A stretch of 64,000 nucleotides of DNA from Thermoanaerobacterium saccharolyticum (GTDB taxonomy: Bacteria > Bacillota > Thermoanaerobacteria > Thermoanaerobacterales > Thermoanaerobacteraceae): positions 1 through 64,000 of the forward strand of contig NZ_BBKT01000053.1 in NCBI RefSeq assembly GCF_000747665.1, given 5' to 3'. The notes under the pieces are model-generated. The model was given only the letters and a program-made list of their open reading frames with translations. It was not told the DNA's origin and searched no databases. This document shows, one piece after another, positions 45,101 through 55,165 of this stretch (the stretch's first letter is position 1; the number at the start of each line of letters is the position of its first letter). The position numbers and the translations under genes were made by a program.

Positions 45101-45679
45101 ATGTACGGGCCTAAAGACCATGGGTACATAGAAGTTGTAACTGGTCCTATGTTCAGTGGAAAAAGTGAAGAGCTTATAAGAAGGATAAAGAGAGCCAAGA
45201 TTGCCAAGCAGAAAGTTCAAGTCTTTAAACCAGCCATAGATGACAGGTATTCCATAGACAAAGTCGTATCACATAACGGAGACAACATGCACGCCATTGC
45301 CATAGTAAAGGCATCTGATATATTGGCTTATGCGGAAGAAGATACGGATGTATTTGCTATAGATGAAGTTCAGTTTTTTGATTCTGAAATAGTCGACATA
45401 GTAAAAGAGATAGCAGATAGCGGGAAAAGGGTCATATGTGCAGGGCTTGACATGGATTTTAGAGGTGAGCCATTTGGCCCAACTCCAGAATTGATGGCTA
45501 TAGCTGAATTTGTCGACAAGCTTACTGCTATATGCATGAAGTGCGGCAATCCTGCTACTCGCACGCAAAGGCTTATAAATGGCAAACCTGCCAATTACGA
45601 CGATCCCATTATAATGGTTGGAGCAAAGGAGTCTTATGAAGCAAGGTGCAGAAAGTGCCACGAAGTTCCGCGAACTTAG
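45101..45679 (+). CDS. tdk: Thymidine kinase
   Basis: A 192-residue salvage kinase making dTMP from thymidine. P-loop [14 protein letters not shown] (12-25), DEVQFFD (about 90), the lasso region [13 protein letters not shown] and two zinc cysteine pairs (CMKCG, CRKCH). ATG 45101 after AAGAGGTGG is preferred to the longer frame from 45026, which begins inside repeat copy C. Neighbours rpmE and prfA are the same as in Bacillus. Confidence 0.95.
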   Translation: MYGPKDHGYIEVVTGPMFSGKSEELIRRIKRAKIAKQKVQVFKPAIDDRYSIDKVVSHNGDNMHAIAIVKASDILAYAEEDTDVFAIDEVQFFDSEIVDIVKEIADSGKRVICAGLDMDFRGEPFGPTPELMAIAEFVDKLTAICMKCGNPATRTQRLINGKPANYDDPIIMVGAKESYEARCRKCHEVPRT

Positions 45680-45703
45680 GCGGATTTTTAAGGAGGTGCA
45701 GTA

Positions 45704-46633
45704 ATGAAAAAGACAGATATAGGCGGACAAGCGGTAATAGAAGGCGTAATGATGAGAGGACACAACAGCATAGCTACTGCTGTAAGGTGTGGAAATGATA
45801 TAGTTGTAAAAAAGGATATGGTAAAGCCTTTGACCAGAAGGTATAAGATTTTATCATTGCCATTTATAAGAGGAACTGTTGCGCTTATAGATTCTTTGAT
45901 AATAGGGATTAAGACATTAAGTTATTCTGCTGAATTGGTAGAAGGTGAAAGTGAAGATGAGGAGCCTTCTAAGTTTGAGCTTTTTTTGAAGAAGATCTTT
46001 GGCGACAAATTGGATGATGCCATAATGTACCTTTCTGTGGCTTTGTCATTGGCTATATCCATAATCATATTTTTTATAGGGCCAACTTATGTGGCAGGCT
46101 TTTTAAAGAGGTACACTGAAAATACGTTTCTCATAAACCTTTTTGAAGGAGTACTTAGGGTTGCGATATTTATTGCGTATCTTTTACTTATATCCAAGAT
46201 GGAAGACATAAAGAGGGTGTTTGAATACCACGGTGCTGAGCATAAGACGATACACTGCTTCGAGCATGAAGAGGAACTTACCGTTGAAAATGCCAGAAAG
46301 TATACCACACTTCATCCAAGGTGCGGCACAAACTTCTTGTTTATAGTCATGATTGTGTCAATTATCGTATTTTCGTTTTTAAGATGGCCGTCATTATACA
46401 TAAGGATAATATCCAGAATACTGCTTTTGCCTGTCGTTGCAGGCATATCGTATGAAGTGATAAAGATAGCAGGTCATAGCGACAATAAAATCATAGCGGC
46501 ATTAGTGTATCCGGGGCTGCTTCTTCAGAAGCTTACCACAAAAGAGCCTGATGACAGCCAGTTAGAAGTAGCTATAGCATCTTTAAAAAGTGTCCTTGAA
46601 GATGAAGGAGGAAAAGCTTTTGAAGATATTTGA
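45704..46633 (+). CDS. DUF1385 (YqhQ-like) membrane protein
   Basis: A 309-residue protein that begins DIGGQAVIEGVMMRGHNSIA, the family hallmark, with four or five membrane helices and the conserved EYHGAEHKTIHCFEHEEELT, whose clustered His and Cys suggest metal binding, and HPRCGTNFLFIV. The function is not established. It commonly lies before prmC-prfA in clostridia. Its end overlaps prmC. Confidence 0.9.
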   Translation: MKKTDIGGQAVIEGVMMRGHNSIATAVRCGNDIVVKKDMVKPLTRRYKILSLPFIRGTVALIDSLIIGIKTLSYSAELVEGESEDEEPSKFELFLKKIFGDKLDDAIMYLSVALSLAISIIIFFIGPTYVAGFLKRYTENTFLINLFEGVLRVAIFIAYLLLISKMEDIKRVFEYHGAEHKTIHCFEHEEELTVENARKYTTLHPRCGTNFLFIVMIVSIIVFSFLRWPSLYIRIISRILLLPVVAGISYEVIKIAGHSDNKIIAALVYPGLLLQKLTTKEPDDSQLEVAIASLKSVLEDEGGKAFEDI

Positions 46634-47460
46634 CGCTTTAAACTTTGGGATACAGTACCTTAAGAGCTATGTGTTAGAACCGCGACTTGAAGCAGAAGGA
46701 CTTTTATCGTTTACATTAGGTGCGGAAAGGGAATACATCATTGTAAATAGGGATAAAGAGATAAGCGAAGATATTTTTGAAAGATACAAAGGTTTATTGG
46801 ATTTACGCATAAGTGGCATGCCTTATCAATATATAGTTGGAAAAAAGCATTTTATGGGACTTATATTTAAAGTAAGTCTTAAAGTTTTAATACCGAGAAA
46901 CGACACAGAGATATTGGTAGAGGAAGTCTTGAAGAGGCTTAAAAAAAAACGATGTGGTATTAGACATAGGCACTGGAAGCGGTGCTATTGCCGTAAGCAT
47001 AGCGAAACACAAAGATGTGAAAGTATACGCTTTAGATATAAGCGACGATGCTTTGTCTGTGGCGAGAGATAATGCTTATGAGAACGGCGTTTTAGACAAG
47101 ATCGTCTTTTTAAAAAGCGATTTATTTTCTTCGGTGCCGAAAGATGTGAAGTTTGATGTGATTGTGTCAAATCCGCCGTATATTAGAAGCGGTGATATAG
47201 ACAAATTGCAGGAAGAAGTTAAAAAAGAGCCTAAGATAGCTCTTGATGGTGGAGAAGACGGCCTCTTATTTTACAGAAATATAGTCAAAGAGTCTAAAGG
47301 ATATATTAAAAGCGGCGGTATAATAGCATTTGAGGTAGGATACGATGAGGCGCTTGACGTATCACAGATACTTTTAGATGGTGGATATGGCAATATAGAA
47401 ATCGCAAAAGACCTTCAGGGAATCGACAGGGTAGTTTTAGGGAAATGGCTTGATTCTTGA
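46620..47460 (+). pseudogene. prmC: Release-factor glutamine methyltransferase, frame broken at an A9 run
   Basis: The enzyme methylates the GGQ glutamine of release factors RF1 and RF2; its substrate RF1 is the next gene. The first frame carries the N-terminal helical domain to VLKRLKK; it breaks at A9 (46941-46949). With one A fewer it continues NDVVLDIGTGSGAIAVSIAK, then the catalytic NPPY in VIVSNPPYIRSGD and GIDRVVLGKW at the end, about 280 residues as expected. TTG 46620 follows AAGGAGG at 46605. Loss of prmC is costly, so sequencing error or slippage at A9 is more likely than a dead gene. Confidence 0.88.
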
Positions 47461-47511
47461 TACTTTTAAAAATCTTATTAATATGATATAATCAGCTTTT
47501 GAGGTGAGATG

Positions 47512-48573
47512 ATGATAGATAAACTTAAGTCAATTGAAGATAGATATGTGTATCTTAGCCAGAAATTAAGCGATCCTGAATCAATGAAAGATATGGATGA
47601 ATGGAAAAGGATGGCGAAAGAGCAAGCAGGATTAGAAGAAATCGTCCAAAAGTATCGGGAGTACAAGAAGGTCAAAGATGATATAGAGTCCACTAGAGAG
47701 CTAATTGAGATGGATGATGAGTTAAAAGACATGGCAGAGGAAGAGCTTAAAAGCCTTGAGGAGAAAGAGGAAAGCCTCTTAAATGAGATAAAGCTTTTGT
47801 TGCTTCCTAAAGATCCCAATGATGAGAAAGATGTTATCATGGAGATAAGGGCTGGAGCTGGCGGCGAAGAAGCTGCGCTTTTTGCCTACGATCTTTTTAG
47901 GATGTACACCATGTACGCAGAGAAAAAGCGCTGGAAGTACGAGATAATGAGCTCCAATGCTACGGAGCTTGGAGGATTTAAGGAAGTCATATTCAGTATA
48001 GCCGGTAAAGGGGCGTATAGCAGGCTTAAATTTGAAAGCGGTGTTCACAGGGTTCAAAGGATACCTACGACGGAAGCTGGTGGAAGGATACACACATCTA
48101 CTGCGACGGTTGCAGTATTGCCGGAAGTAGAAGATGTGGACATCGAGATAAACCCAAATGACATAAAGATAGATGTGTTTAGGTCTGGCGGACACGGCGG
48201 GCAAAGCGTAAACACAACTGACTCTGCAGTAAGGCTTACTCACATACCTACAGGCATAGTCATATCGTGTCAAGATGAAAGATCACAGCTTCAAAACAGG
48301 GAAAGAGCCATGAAGATACTTAGGGCTAAGCTTTATGAGATGGCCAGAGAAGAAAAAGAAAAAGAAATTTCTATGACGAGAAAGCTGCAGGTTGGCACAG
48401 GGGACAGAAGCGAAAGGATAAGGACTTATAACTTCCCGCAAGGCAGAGTTACAGATCACAGGATAGGACTTACGCTTTACAAACTGCAGATGGTTTTAGA
48501 TGGCGATTTAGACGAGATAATCGATGCCCTTTTGGCGGAAGACCAGGCAGAAAGGCTTGAAAGCATGCAGTGA
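47512..48573 (+). CDS. prfA: Peptide chain release factor 1
   Basis: A 353-residue factor that ends translation at UAA and UAG. It starts [17 protein letters not shown] after GAGGTGA (ATG 47509 is also possible). Domain 2 has the codon-reading PxT as [13 protein letters not shown], and domain 3 the catalytic GGQ in [19 protein letters not shown]. It has the usual length and forms a pair with prmC. Confidence 0.96.
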   Translation: MIDKLKSIEDRYVYLSQKLSDPESMKDMDEWKRMAKEQAGLEEIVQKYREYKKVKDDIESTRELIEMDDELKDMAEEELKSLEEKEESLLNEIKLLLLPKDPNDEKDVIMEIRAGAGGEEAALFAYDLFRMYTMYAEKKRWKYEIMSSNATELGGFKEVIFSIAGKGAYSRLKFESGVHRVQRIPTTEAGGRIHTSTATVAVLPEVEDVDIEINPNDIKIDVFRSGGHGGQSVNTTDSAVRLTHIPTGIVISCQDERSQLQNRERAMKILRAKLYEMAREEKEKEISMTRKLQVGTGDRSERIRTYNFPQGRVTDHRIGLTLYKLQMVLDGDLDEIIDALLAEDQAERLESMQ

Positions 48574-48669
48574 TGCTTTAAATAAGCCTTTTCTTTTAAC
48601 CTTATATGAATTATTTTAGAGAAATCATTGCTTCTTACACAACTTTTTAAATTGTTAAATTTTTTTAAC

Positions 48670-48699
48670 TTGACCCACTATTGATTTCTCATTTATAAT
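48670..48699 (+). promoter_or_regulatory. Promoter of the ZIP transporter leader
   Basis: TTGACC (48670-48675) and TATAAT (48694-48699) are 18 bp apart. The transcript meets a strong terminator at 48776 before reaching the transporter gene at 48876. Confidence 0.6.
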
Positions 48700-48775
48700 A
48701 AAGAAAACACTTTAATGATTCACATTATGAAAATATAAATATTGCCCCCCAGCTGTCCTCATTGAGGGCGCTTTT

Positions 48776-48813
48776 CTACCCGGATGGACCTCCTACCATC
48801 CGGGTAGATTTTA
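48776..48813 (+). terminator. Strong hairpin terminator upstream of the ZIP transporter
   Basis: CTACCCGGATGG (48776-48787) pairs perfectly with CCATCCGGGTAG (48796-48807) around ACCTCCTA, then ATTTTATTTT. A weaker GCCC/GGGC stem (48744-48769) precedes it. It could be an attenuator or end a small RNA of about 105 nt; no known riboswitch motif is evident. The rest of 48574-48875 is AT-rich spacer. Confidence 0.75.
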
Positions 48814-48875
48814 TTTTGCCACATATCATATTATGCTTTTTTGCGGAATAAATTTTACTTAGATGAGGTGATATT

Positions 48876-49595
48876 GTGAGCAATTTACATGTTGTTGCGC
48901 TGGGCTTTATTATCGGCATAATAGGCACTGGTACAGGTGGTGCTATAACATTTCTTTTTAGAAAACCATCAAAGCGATTTTTAAGCACGATACTGGGGTT
49001 TGCAGGTGGTCTCATGCTGTCAGTGGTCACATTTGATTTGCTGCCACATGCCTTTGAAACAGGCGGATTGAAAGTGGGAATGTTGGGACTTATAGCAGGT
49101 GTCTTAATTGTGGTATTTTTTGAGGACATACTGCCAGACAAAGAAAGGATAAACAATTACTTAAAAGAAGGAATAATAATGGGGTTTGCCATTGCAATAC
49201 ATAATTTTCCCGAAGGACTTGCTGTAGGTTCTGGTTTCATGTCATCAAGTAGCTTCGGTTTAAGCATTGCACTTGTCATAGCCCTTCACGACATACCTGA
49301 AGGCATCGCTATGGCGACGCCTCTATCGATAGGAGGTGTCACGCCATTTAAAAACATGATGTACGCTATACTGGCAGGTATTCCTACAGGCTTAGGAGCT
49401 ATTGCTGGTGTTTATATGGGAGAGATATCCCCTTTTTTCATAGCTTTAAATCTGGGGATTGCTGGCGGCGCAATGCTTTATGTGACTTGCGGAGAGATGA
49501 TACCGGAATCAAGAGATTTATACAGAGGGAGGATTTCTGTATTTGGAATGATTGCGGGAATCATTAGTGGTATAATAATTACGAGAGTTTTATGA
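48876..49595 (+). CDS. ZIP-family metal transporter
   Basis: A 239-residue membrane protein with about eight helices. Helix 4 has HNFPEGLAVG and helix 5 HDIPEGIAMA, the paired metal-binding motifs of ZIP (ZupT-like) transporters that import zinc or similar divalent ions. Start GTG 48876 after GAGGTG. Its own promoter and terminator-containing leader suggest conditional expression. Sua5 follows 23 bases later. Confidence 0.92.
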   Translation: MSNLHVVALGFIIGIIGTGTGGAITFLFRKPSKRFLSTILGFAGGLMLSVVTFDLLPHAFETGGLKVGMLGLIAGVLIVVFFEDILPDKERINNYLKEGIIMGFAIAIHNFPEGLAVGSGFMSSSSFGLSIALVIALHDIPEGIAMATPLSIGGVTPFKNMMYAILAGIPTGLGAIAGVYMGEISPFFIALNLGIAGGAMLYVTCGEMIPESRDLYRGRISVFGMIAGIISGIIITRVL

Positions 49596-49618
49596 AATGA
49601 TTGAAAGGGTTGTGACAA

Positions 49619-50668
49619 ATGACAAAGGTAGTTAAGCTTGATAGAGATAATCCGGATATGAATTTAATTGATGAGGCGGCGACTATACTTCTAAATGGAG
49701 GACTTGTGGCTTTTCCCACAGAGACGGTTTACGGCATTGGCGCAAATTCACTTAATCCAAATGCTGTTGCGAAGATATTTGCGGCAAAAGGTAGACCTCA
49801 AGACAATCCCCTTATTTTGCACATAGCAGAGTTTCAAGATCTCTTTAAATACGCTAAAAATGTCCCAAATGATGCGTTAAAGCTGGCACGGCAGTTTTGG
49901 CCGGGACCATTGACCATGATATTTGAAAAGTCTGATATAGTTCCACCTATAAATACAGCCGGAATGAATACTGTAGCCATTAGAATGCCGTCTAATAAGA
50001 TCGCGCATGCACTCATAAAAAGAGCTGGGGTGCCTGTGTCTGCTCCAAGCGCCAATCTATCTGGTAAGCCAAGCCCTACAGATGCTTCACACGTGATTAG
50101 CGACCTTTACGGCAGGGTAGACATGATAATAGACGGAGGAAGCTGTGATGTAGGTGTGGAGTCTACAGTGGTAGACATGACAGGAGATATTCCTACCATT
50201 TTAAGGCCTGGCGGCATTACGAAAGAGATGATAATGGAAGTAGTCGGCAGTGTAGATGTAGATCCTATAGTATATAAAAAGCCTTCTATGGATGTAAAGC
50301 CTAAATCACCAGGAATGAAGTACAAACACTATTCTCCGGATGCAGAAGTTTACATAGTCAAGGGAAATATAGGTGATGTTATAAAAAAAATACAAGAGTT
50401 GACAGAATTTCAATTGAATAATGGCAAAAAAGTTGGTATAATGGCAACAGAGCAAACATGCAAAAAATATCGAAACGGGGAAGTTTTAGTAGTAGGCGAC
50501 AGGGAAAAGCCTGAGACTATCGCCAAAAATCTTTTTAGATGTCTTAGAGAATTCGACAAAAAAGGCGTTGACGTAGTTTATGCAGAAGGATTTGACTACG
50601 ATGAAATTGGACTGGCTATTATGAATAGGCTTGAAAAAGCCGCTGGGTACAAGGAAATCAATGCGTAA
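49619..50668 (+). CDS. L-threonylcarbamoyladenylate synthase (Sua5/YwlC)
   Basis: A 349-residue enzyme making threonylcarbamoyl-AMP for the t6A modification of tRNAs that read ANN codons. The YrdC domain (about 1-205) has GGLVAFPTETVYGIGANS and KGRPQDNPLILHI and the PSANLSGKPSPT segment; a linker and the Sua5 C-terminal domain (about 230-349) follow after the conserved SPGMKYKHYSP. The gene order ywlC-ywlE-rpiB is that of Bacillus. Confidence 0.94.
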   Translation: MTKVVKLDRDNPDMNLIDEAATILLNGGLVAFPTETVYGIGANSLNPNAVAKIFAAKGRPQDNPLILHIAEFQDLFKYAKNVPNDALKLARQFWPGPLTMIFEKSDIVPPINTAGMNTVAIRMPSNKIAHALIKRAGVPVSAPSANLSGKPSPTDASHVISDLYGRVDMIIDGGSCDVGVESTVVDMTGDIPTILRPGGITKEMIMEVVGSVDVDPIVYKKPSMDVKPKSPGMKYKHYSPDAEVYIVKGNIGDVIKKIQELTEFQLNNGKKVGIMATEQTCKKYRNGEVLVVGDREKPETIAKNLFRCLREFDKKGVDVVYAEGFDYDEIGLAIMNRLEKAAGYKEINA

Positions 50669-50685
50669 GGAGAAAATGGTATTTT

Positions 50686-51126
50686 ATGAAGGTATTATTC
50701 GTTTGCACAGGAAATACATGCAGAAGCAGCATGGCTGAGGGTATATTTAACCATATAGCGAAAGAAAAAGGCATTTCTCATGTGGCGGAATCAGCAGGGA
50801 CCATGACGTATGACGGATTGCCGGCCACAGATGAGGCTATTAAGGTTTTGAAAGATCAGTACAGCATTGATATATCAAATCACAAATCAAGAAGCATAAA
50901 AAAAGAGCACTTGGAAAATGCCGATTTAGTCTTGACTATGACAGCTTCGCAGCGGGAATTCATCTTAAAAAGACATCCCGAATTTGCCGATAAAGTCTTT
51001 ACGTTAAATGAGTTCGCAGATAAAAGTGGAGATATTGAGGATCCGTTTGGAAGAGGTTTAGATGTATACAAAAAAACTGCAGAAGAAATATATGCATCTA
51101 TAATGCGTATAATAGAAAAATTGTAG
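50686..51126 (+). CDS. Low-molecular-weight protein-arginine phosphatase (YwlE type)
   Basis: A 146-residue phosphatase with the N-terminal CTGNTCRSSMAEG P-loop and the catalytic Asp in DIEDPFG. The Thr in CxGNTCRS is the residue that gives YwlE its preference for phospho-arginine over phospho-tyrosine. In Bacillus it reverses McsB arginine phosphorylation that marks proteins for ClpCP. Position between Sua5 and rpiB agrees. Confidence 0.9.
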   Translation: MKVLFVCTGNTCRSSMAEGIFNHIAKEKGISHVAESAGTMTYDGLPATDEAIKVLKDQYSIDISNHKSRSIKKEHLENADLVLTMTASQREFILKRHPEFADKVFTLNEFADKSGDIEDPFGRGLDVYKKTAEEIYASIMRIIEKL

Positions 51127-51140
51127 AAAGGAGCTTTTCA

Positions 51141-51587
51141 ATGATTGCCATAGGTTCTGATCACGGTGGATATGAGCTTAAAGAAGCCATAAAGAAGCAT
51201 CTTGAGGAAAGAGGGATAGAATACAAGGATTTTGGCACATTTAGTGAGGAGTCTGTAGACTATCCTGATTACGCCAGAGAAGTGGCAGAGGCTGTAGCCA
51301 GCGGACAGTTTGAGAAAGGCATACTTTTGTGTGGAACAGGCGTTGGCATATCGATTGCTGCCAATAAAGTGCCTGGCATAAGGGCAGCAAACGTATCTGA
51401 TGCCTTTTCAGCAAGGTACTCAAAAGAGCACAACAACGCAAACGTGCTTTGCATGGGGGGAAGAGTTGTAGGGCCAGGTCTTGCAACCCTTTTGGTGGAT
51501 GAATGGCTTGACGCAGAATTTCAAGGCGGAAGGCATCAAAAGAGGATTGACAAGATTTCTGAGATTGAAAAAAAATACTCGAGATGA
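51141..51587 (+). CDS. rpiB: Ribose-5-phosphate isomerase B
   Basis: A 148-residue RpiB/LacAB-family isomerase interconverting ribose-5-phosphate and ribulose-5-phosphate. It has AIGSDHGGYELKEAIKKHL, the active-site Cys in KGILLCGTGVGISIAANK and NVLCMGGRVVGPGLA. It is part of a tight run with ywlE and upp, each with AAAGGAG or AGGAGG sites. Confidence 0.95.
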   Translation: MIAIGSDHGGYELKEAIKKHLEERGIEYKDFGTFSEESVDYPDYAREVAEAVASGQFEKGILLCGTGVGISIAANKVPGIRAANVSDAFSARYSKEHNNANVLCMGGRVVGPGLATLLVDEWLDAEFQGGRHQKRIDKISEIEKKYSR

Positions 51588-51603
51588 CATAGGAGGTAAA
51601 TGA

Positions 51604-52236
<633 letters not shown>

Positions 52237-52248
52237 GAGGAATGAAAG

Positions 52249-52695
52249 ATGAGACCGTCGTGGGATGAGTATTTTATGATGGTGGTAGATGTGGTAAAGA
52301 CCAGATCTACCTGTTTAAGAAGACAGGTTGGTGCTGTCATTGTGAAGGACAAGCATATCATATCGACAGGGTACAATGGTGCACCGACAGGGCTTAAACA
52401 CTGTGAAGAAGTAGGATGTATGAGGGAAAGCTTAAACATACCATCGGGCGAAAGGCATGAGCTATGTAGAGGCACTCACGCCGAGCAAAACGCCATAATA
52501 CAAGCGGCGTTAAACGGTGTAAGCACAAAAGATGCAACCATCTATATAAGTGCAAGCCCATGTTCTATGTGCGCTAAGATGATCATTAATGCAGGCATAA
52601 AAAGAGTTGTCTATGAAGGGGATTACCCTGATAACCTTTCATTTGAGTATTTGAAAGAAGCTTCTGTAGAAGTTGTGAAGATGGAAAGACGATAA
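52249..52695 (+). CDS. dCMP deaminase (ComEB type)
   Basis: A 148-residue zinc deaminase turning dCMP into dUMP, feeding thymidylate synthesis. Zinc and proton-transfer residues are in GTHAEQNAI and [10 protein letters not shown]; a second Cys/His cluster ([11 protein letters not shown]) is typical of the family. It belongs to a nucleotide group with upp, tdk and pyrG. Confidence 0.94.
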   Translation: MRPSWDEYFMMVVDVVKTRSTCLRRQVGAVIVKDKHIISTGYNGAPTGLKHCEEVGCMRESLNIPSGERHELCRGTHAEQNAIIQAALNGVSTKDATIYISASPCSMCAKMIINAGIKRVVYEGDYPDNLSFEYLKEASVEVVKMERR

Positions 52696-52762
52696 ATAGT
52701 TGACAATAATGGCGTTGGTGGAATATTATATAATTATGTAATAAGTTCAGGGGAGTGTTAAA

Positions 52763-53797
52763 ATGAGAATATACATTTTGTCGTTTGTTGTGGCTTTTGT
52801 GGCTGCACTTATGGCTACACCAGCGGCAAAGAAGTTGGCTTATAAAATTGGAGCCATTGATATACCAAAGGATAAAAGGCGTGTTCACAGTAAGCCAGTA
52901 CCGCTTATAGGCGGATTGGCCATATACCTTGGTACAGTTTTAAGCATGCTTTTGTTTTTGCCAAAGTCAGAGACTAACATCGGAATAATAGCTGGAAGCA
53001 CGATAATAGTGGTTTTAGGCATATTTGATGATAAATACGAATTAAAAGCTAAAGTGAAGCTATTAGGACAGCTTTTGGCAGCATTTGTGGTTGTCTTAAG
53101 CGGTGTAAGGATTGATTGGCTTACAAACCCATTTGGCGATGGCATGATAAATATTGGTGTTTTTGCTATTCCCCTTAGCATATTTTGGATCGTAGGTATC
53201 ACAAATGCCATGAACCTTATTGATGGGCTTGATGGACTTGCTGCAGGCATAGCATCTATATCGTCTGGATCTCTATTTGTAGTGTCTTTATTAAACGGAC
53301 GATATGCTACTGCGATTATTACTGTTGCTGTCACGGGAGCTGCACTTGGCTTCTTACCATACAATTTCAATCCTGCCAAGATATTCATGGGAGATACTGG
53401 CGCCATGTTTTTGGGCTTCATCCTGTCGGCGGTGTCTATCCAAGGTGCAGTAAAATCTGCTGCTGCCATTGCGATTGCCGTTCCGATTTTGGCGTTAGGT
53501 GTCCCGGTGTTTGACACCATATTTGCAATAATAAGGCGGTTGGCAAATAAAAAGCCAATCATGGAGGCAGATAAAGGACATTTGCATCACAGGCTTTTGG
53601 CTCTGGGCCTTTCACAGAGACAGGCTGTATTTGTAATGTACGGTGTAAGTTTGTTCTTAGGTTTAAGCGCAATACTTATATCCTCTACAAACGGTGCAAA
53701 AGGTTACATCATATTGATTGTTGCGATTTTAGCTGTATTATGGGGCGCTGACAAGATGGGACTTTATGGGCACAAAGCTAAAAATATGAATGTGTAA
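52763..53797 (+). CDS. tagO: Undecaprenyl-phosphate GlcNAc-1-phosphate transferase (TagO/WecA)
   Basis: A 344-residue MraY-family enzyme with about 11 membrane helices. It starts wall polymer synthesis by putting GlcNAc-1-P on undecaprenyl phosphate. Family motifs: RRVHSKPVPLIGGLA, GIFDDKYELKAK, NLIDGLDGLAAG, FMGDTGAMFLGF and DKGHLHHRLLALG. Together with mnaA downstream it points to a secondary wall polymer with GlcNAc/ManNAc units, the kind bound by the SLH proteins in this window. Confidence 0.92.
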   Translation: MRIYILSFVVAFVAALMATPAAKKLAYKIGAIDIPKDKRRVHSKPVPLIGGLAIYLGTVLSMLLFLPKSETNIGIIAGSTIIVVLGIFDDKYELKAKVKLLGQLLAAFVVVLSGVRIDWLTNPFGDGMINIGVFAIPLSIFWIVGITNAMNLIDGLDGLAAGIASISSGSLFVVSLLNGRYATAIITVAVTGAALGFLPYNFNPAKIFMGDTGAMFLGFILSAVSIQGAVKSAAAIAIAVPILALGVPVFDTIFAIIRRLANKKPIMEADKGHLHHRLLALGLSQRQAVFVMYGVSLFLGLSAILISSTNGAKGYIILIVAILAVLWGADKMGLYGHKAKNMNV

Positions 53798-53815
53798 ATA
53801 TAAGGAGCTGAAGAC

Positions 53816-54967
53816 ATGCTAAAAGTAATGCCTATTTTCGGCACAAGACCAGAGGCGATTAAGATGGCGCCACTTGTGAAAGAGCTTCAGTGTGCCGATG
53901 GAATAGAGACAGTCGTATGCGTTACAGCTCAGCACCGGGACATGCTTGATCAGGTGCTGAGACTTTTTAATGTCATTCCTAAGTATGACCTCGATGTCAT
54001 GAAGGAAAGTCAGTCATTGTCAGACATAACATCGTCTGTCTTAAGAGGGCTTGATGATGTCTTGGAGAAAGAAAAGCCTGAATTGATTTTGGTTCACGGT
54101 GATACCACCACGACATTTGTTGCTGCTTTGTCGGCCTTTTACAAAAAGATAAAGGTAGGCCATGTGGAGGCAGGGTTAAGGTCTTTTGATAAGTGGTTTC
54201 CGTACCCTGAGGAGATGAATAGAAAGCTTACAGGAGTTCTTACAGATTTGCACTTTGCACCGACACAGACGGCAAAGGATAACCTTATAAAAGAAGGAGT
54301 AGATGAAAGCAGCATATTTGTAACAGGCAATACTGTCATAGATGCCATGAAATACACTGTAAAGGAAAATTACGTCTTTCGGGATGACAGGTTAAATGAT
54401 GTTGACTACAAAAATAAGAAAGTCATCGTTGTTACAGCACATCGCAGAGAAAATTGGGGTTTGCCAATAGAAAATATATGCAATGCATTGAGGAAAATAG
54501 CCATTGATTTTAAGGATACTTATATCATATACCCTGTTCATAAAAATCCCGTCGTAAGAGATACGGCATTTAGCATACTTGACAATCTTGACAATGTGTT
54601 GCTGCTTAATCCAATTGACACTGATGAAATGCACAACCTCTTAAAAAGGTGTTACATGGTTATGACAGACTCAGGAGGACTTCAGGAAGAAGTACCATCA
54701 TTAGGAAAACCTGTCTTGGTTTTAAGAGATGTTACAGAAAGGCCTGAAGCAGTTAAAGCAGGTACTGTAAAGATAATAGGGACGGACTTTGACAGAGTTT
54801 ACAGTGAAGCAAAACTTCTTCTTACAGATAAAAATGAATACGACAAGATGGCAAATGCAGTAAATCCATATGGAGATGGCAATGCATCAAGGCGCATTGT
54901 ACAAGCCATAAAATACGCATTTGGCATGACAGATGAAAAAGTAGATGAATTTAAAGGCAGCTTATAA
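53816..54967 (+). CDS. mnaA: UDP-N-acetylglucosamine 2-epimerase
   Basis: A 383-residue non-hydrolysing epimerase giving UDP-ManNAc. It has MPIFGTRPEAIKMAPLVKEL, VHGDTTTTFVAALSAF, GHVEAGLRSF, TAHRRENWG and TDSGGLQEEVPSLGKPVLVL, all hallmarks of WecB/MnaA. It starts 19 bases after tagO with AAGGAG before the ATG. A terminator overlaps its stop. Confidence 0.95.
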   Translation: MLKVMPIFGTRPEAIKMAPLVKELQCADGIETVVCVTAQHRDMLDQVLRLFNVIPKYDLDVMKESQSLSDITSSVLRGLDDVLEKEKPELILVHGDTTTTFVAALSAFYKKIKVGHVEAGLRSFDKWFPYPEEMNRKLTGVLTDLHFAPTQTAKDNLIKEGVDESSIFVTGNTVIDAMKYTVKENYVFRDDRLNDVDYKNKKVIVVTAHRRENWGLPIENICNALRKIAIDFKDTYIIYPVHKNPVVRDTAFSILDNLDNVLLLNPIDTDEMHNLLKRCYMVMTDSGGLQEEVPSLGKPVLVLRDVTERPEAVKAGTVKIIGTDFDRVYSEAKLLLTDKNEYDKMANAVNPYGDGNASRRIVQAIKYAFGMTDEKVDEFKGSL

Positions 54968-54977
54968 AGCTGCCTTT
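54953..54977 (+). terminator. mnaA terminator overlapping the stop codon
   Basis: AAAGGCAGCTT (54953-54963, containing part of the last codons) pairs with AAGCTGCCTTT (54967-54977). Confidence 0.75.
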
Positions 54978-55165
54978 AAAAATTATAAAGCTTTTTAAGG
55001 AATTTAAATATTCGTCGTCAATTGATGGATATTTTTATGTATAAATACTTTAAAATTGTCAATAATTATATTAGGTTGGGCGGAACGTATGGTGAATTTA
55101 TTATCCCCCTTGTGAATTTACCGTATGATACCGCCCACTTTTATTTTAATATTGGAGGAATGAGC

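Noticed and set aside
46954-47460. An independent methyltransferase gene
   Set aside because: It lacks a start with ribosome site and carries only the catalytic half of PrmC; the N-terminal half lies in the preceding frame.
48706-48875. A metal riboswitch before the ZIP gene
   Set aside because: I looked for yybP-ykoY, czcD/NiCo and similar motifs and saw none; only a plain hairpin terminator is supported.
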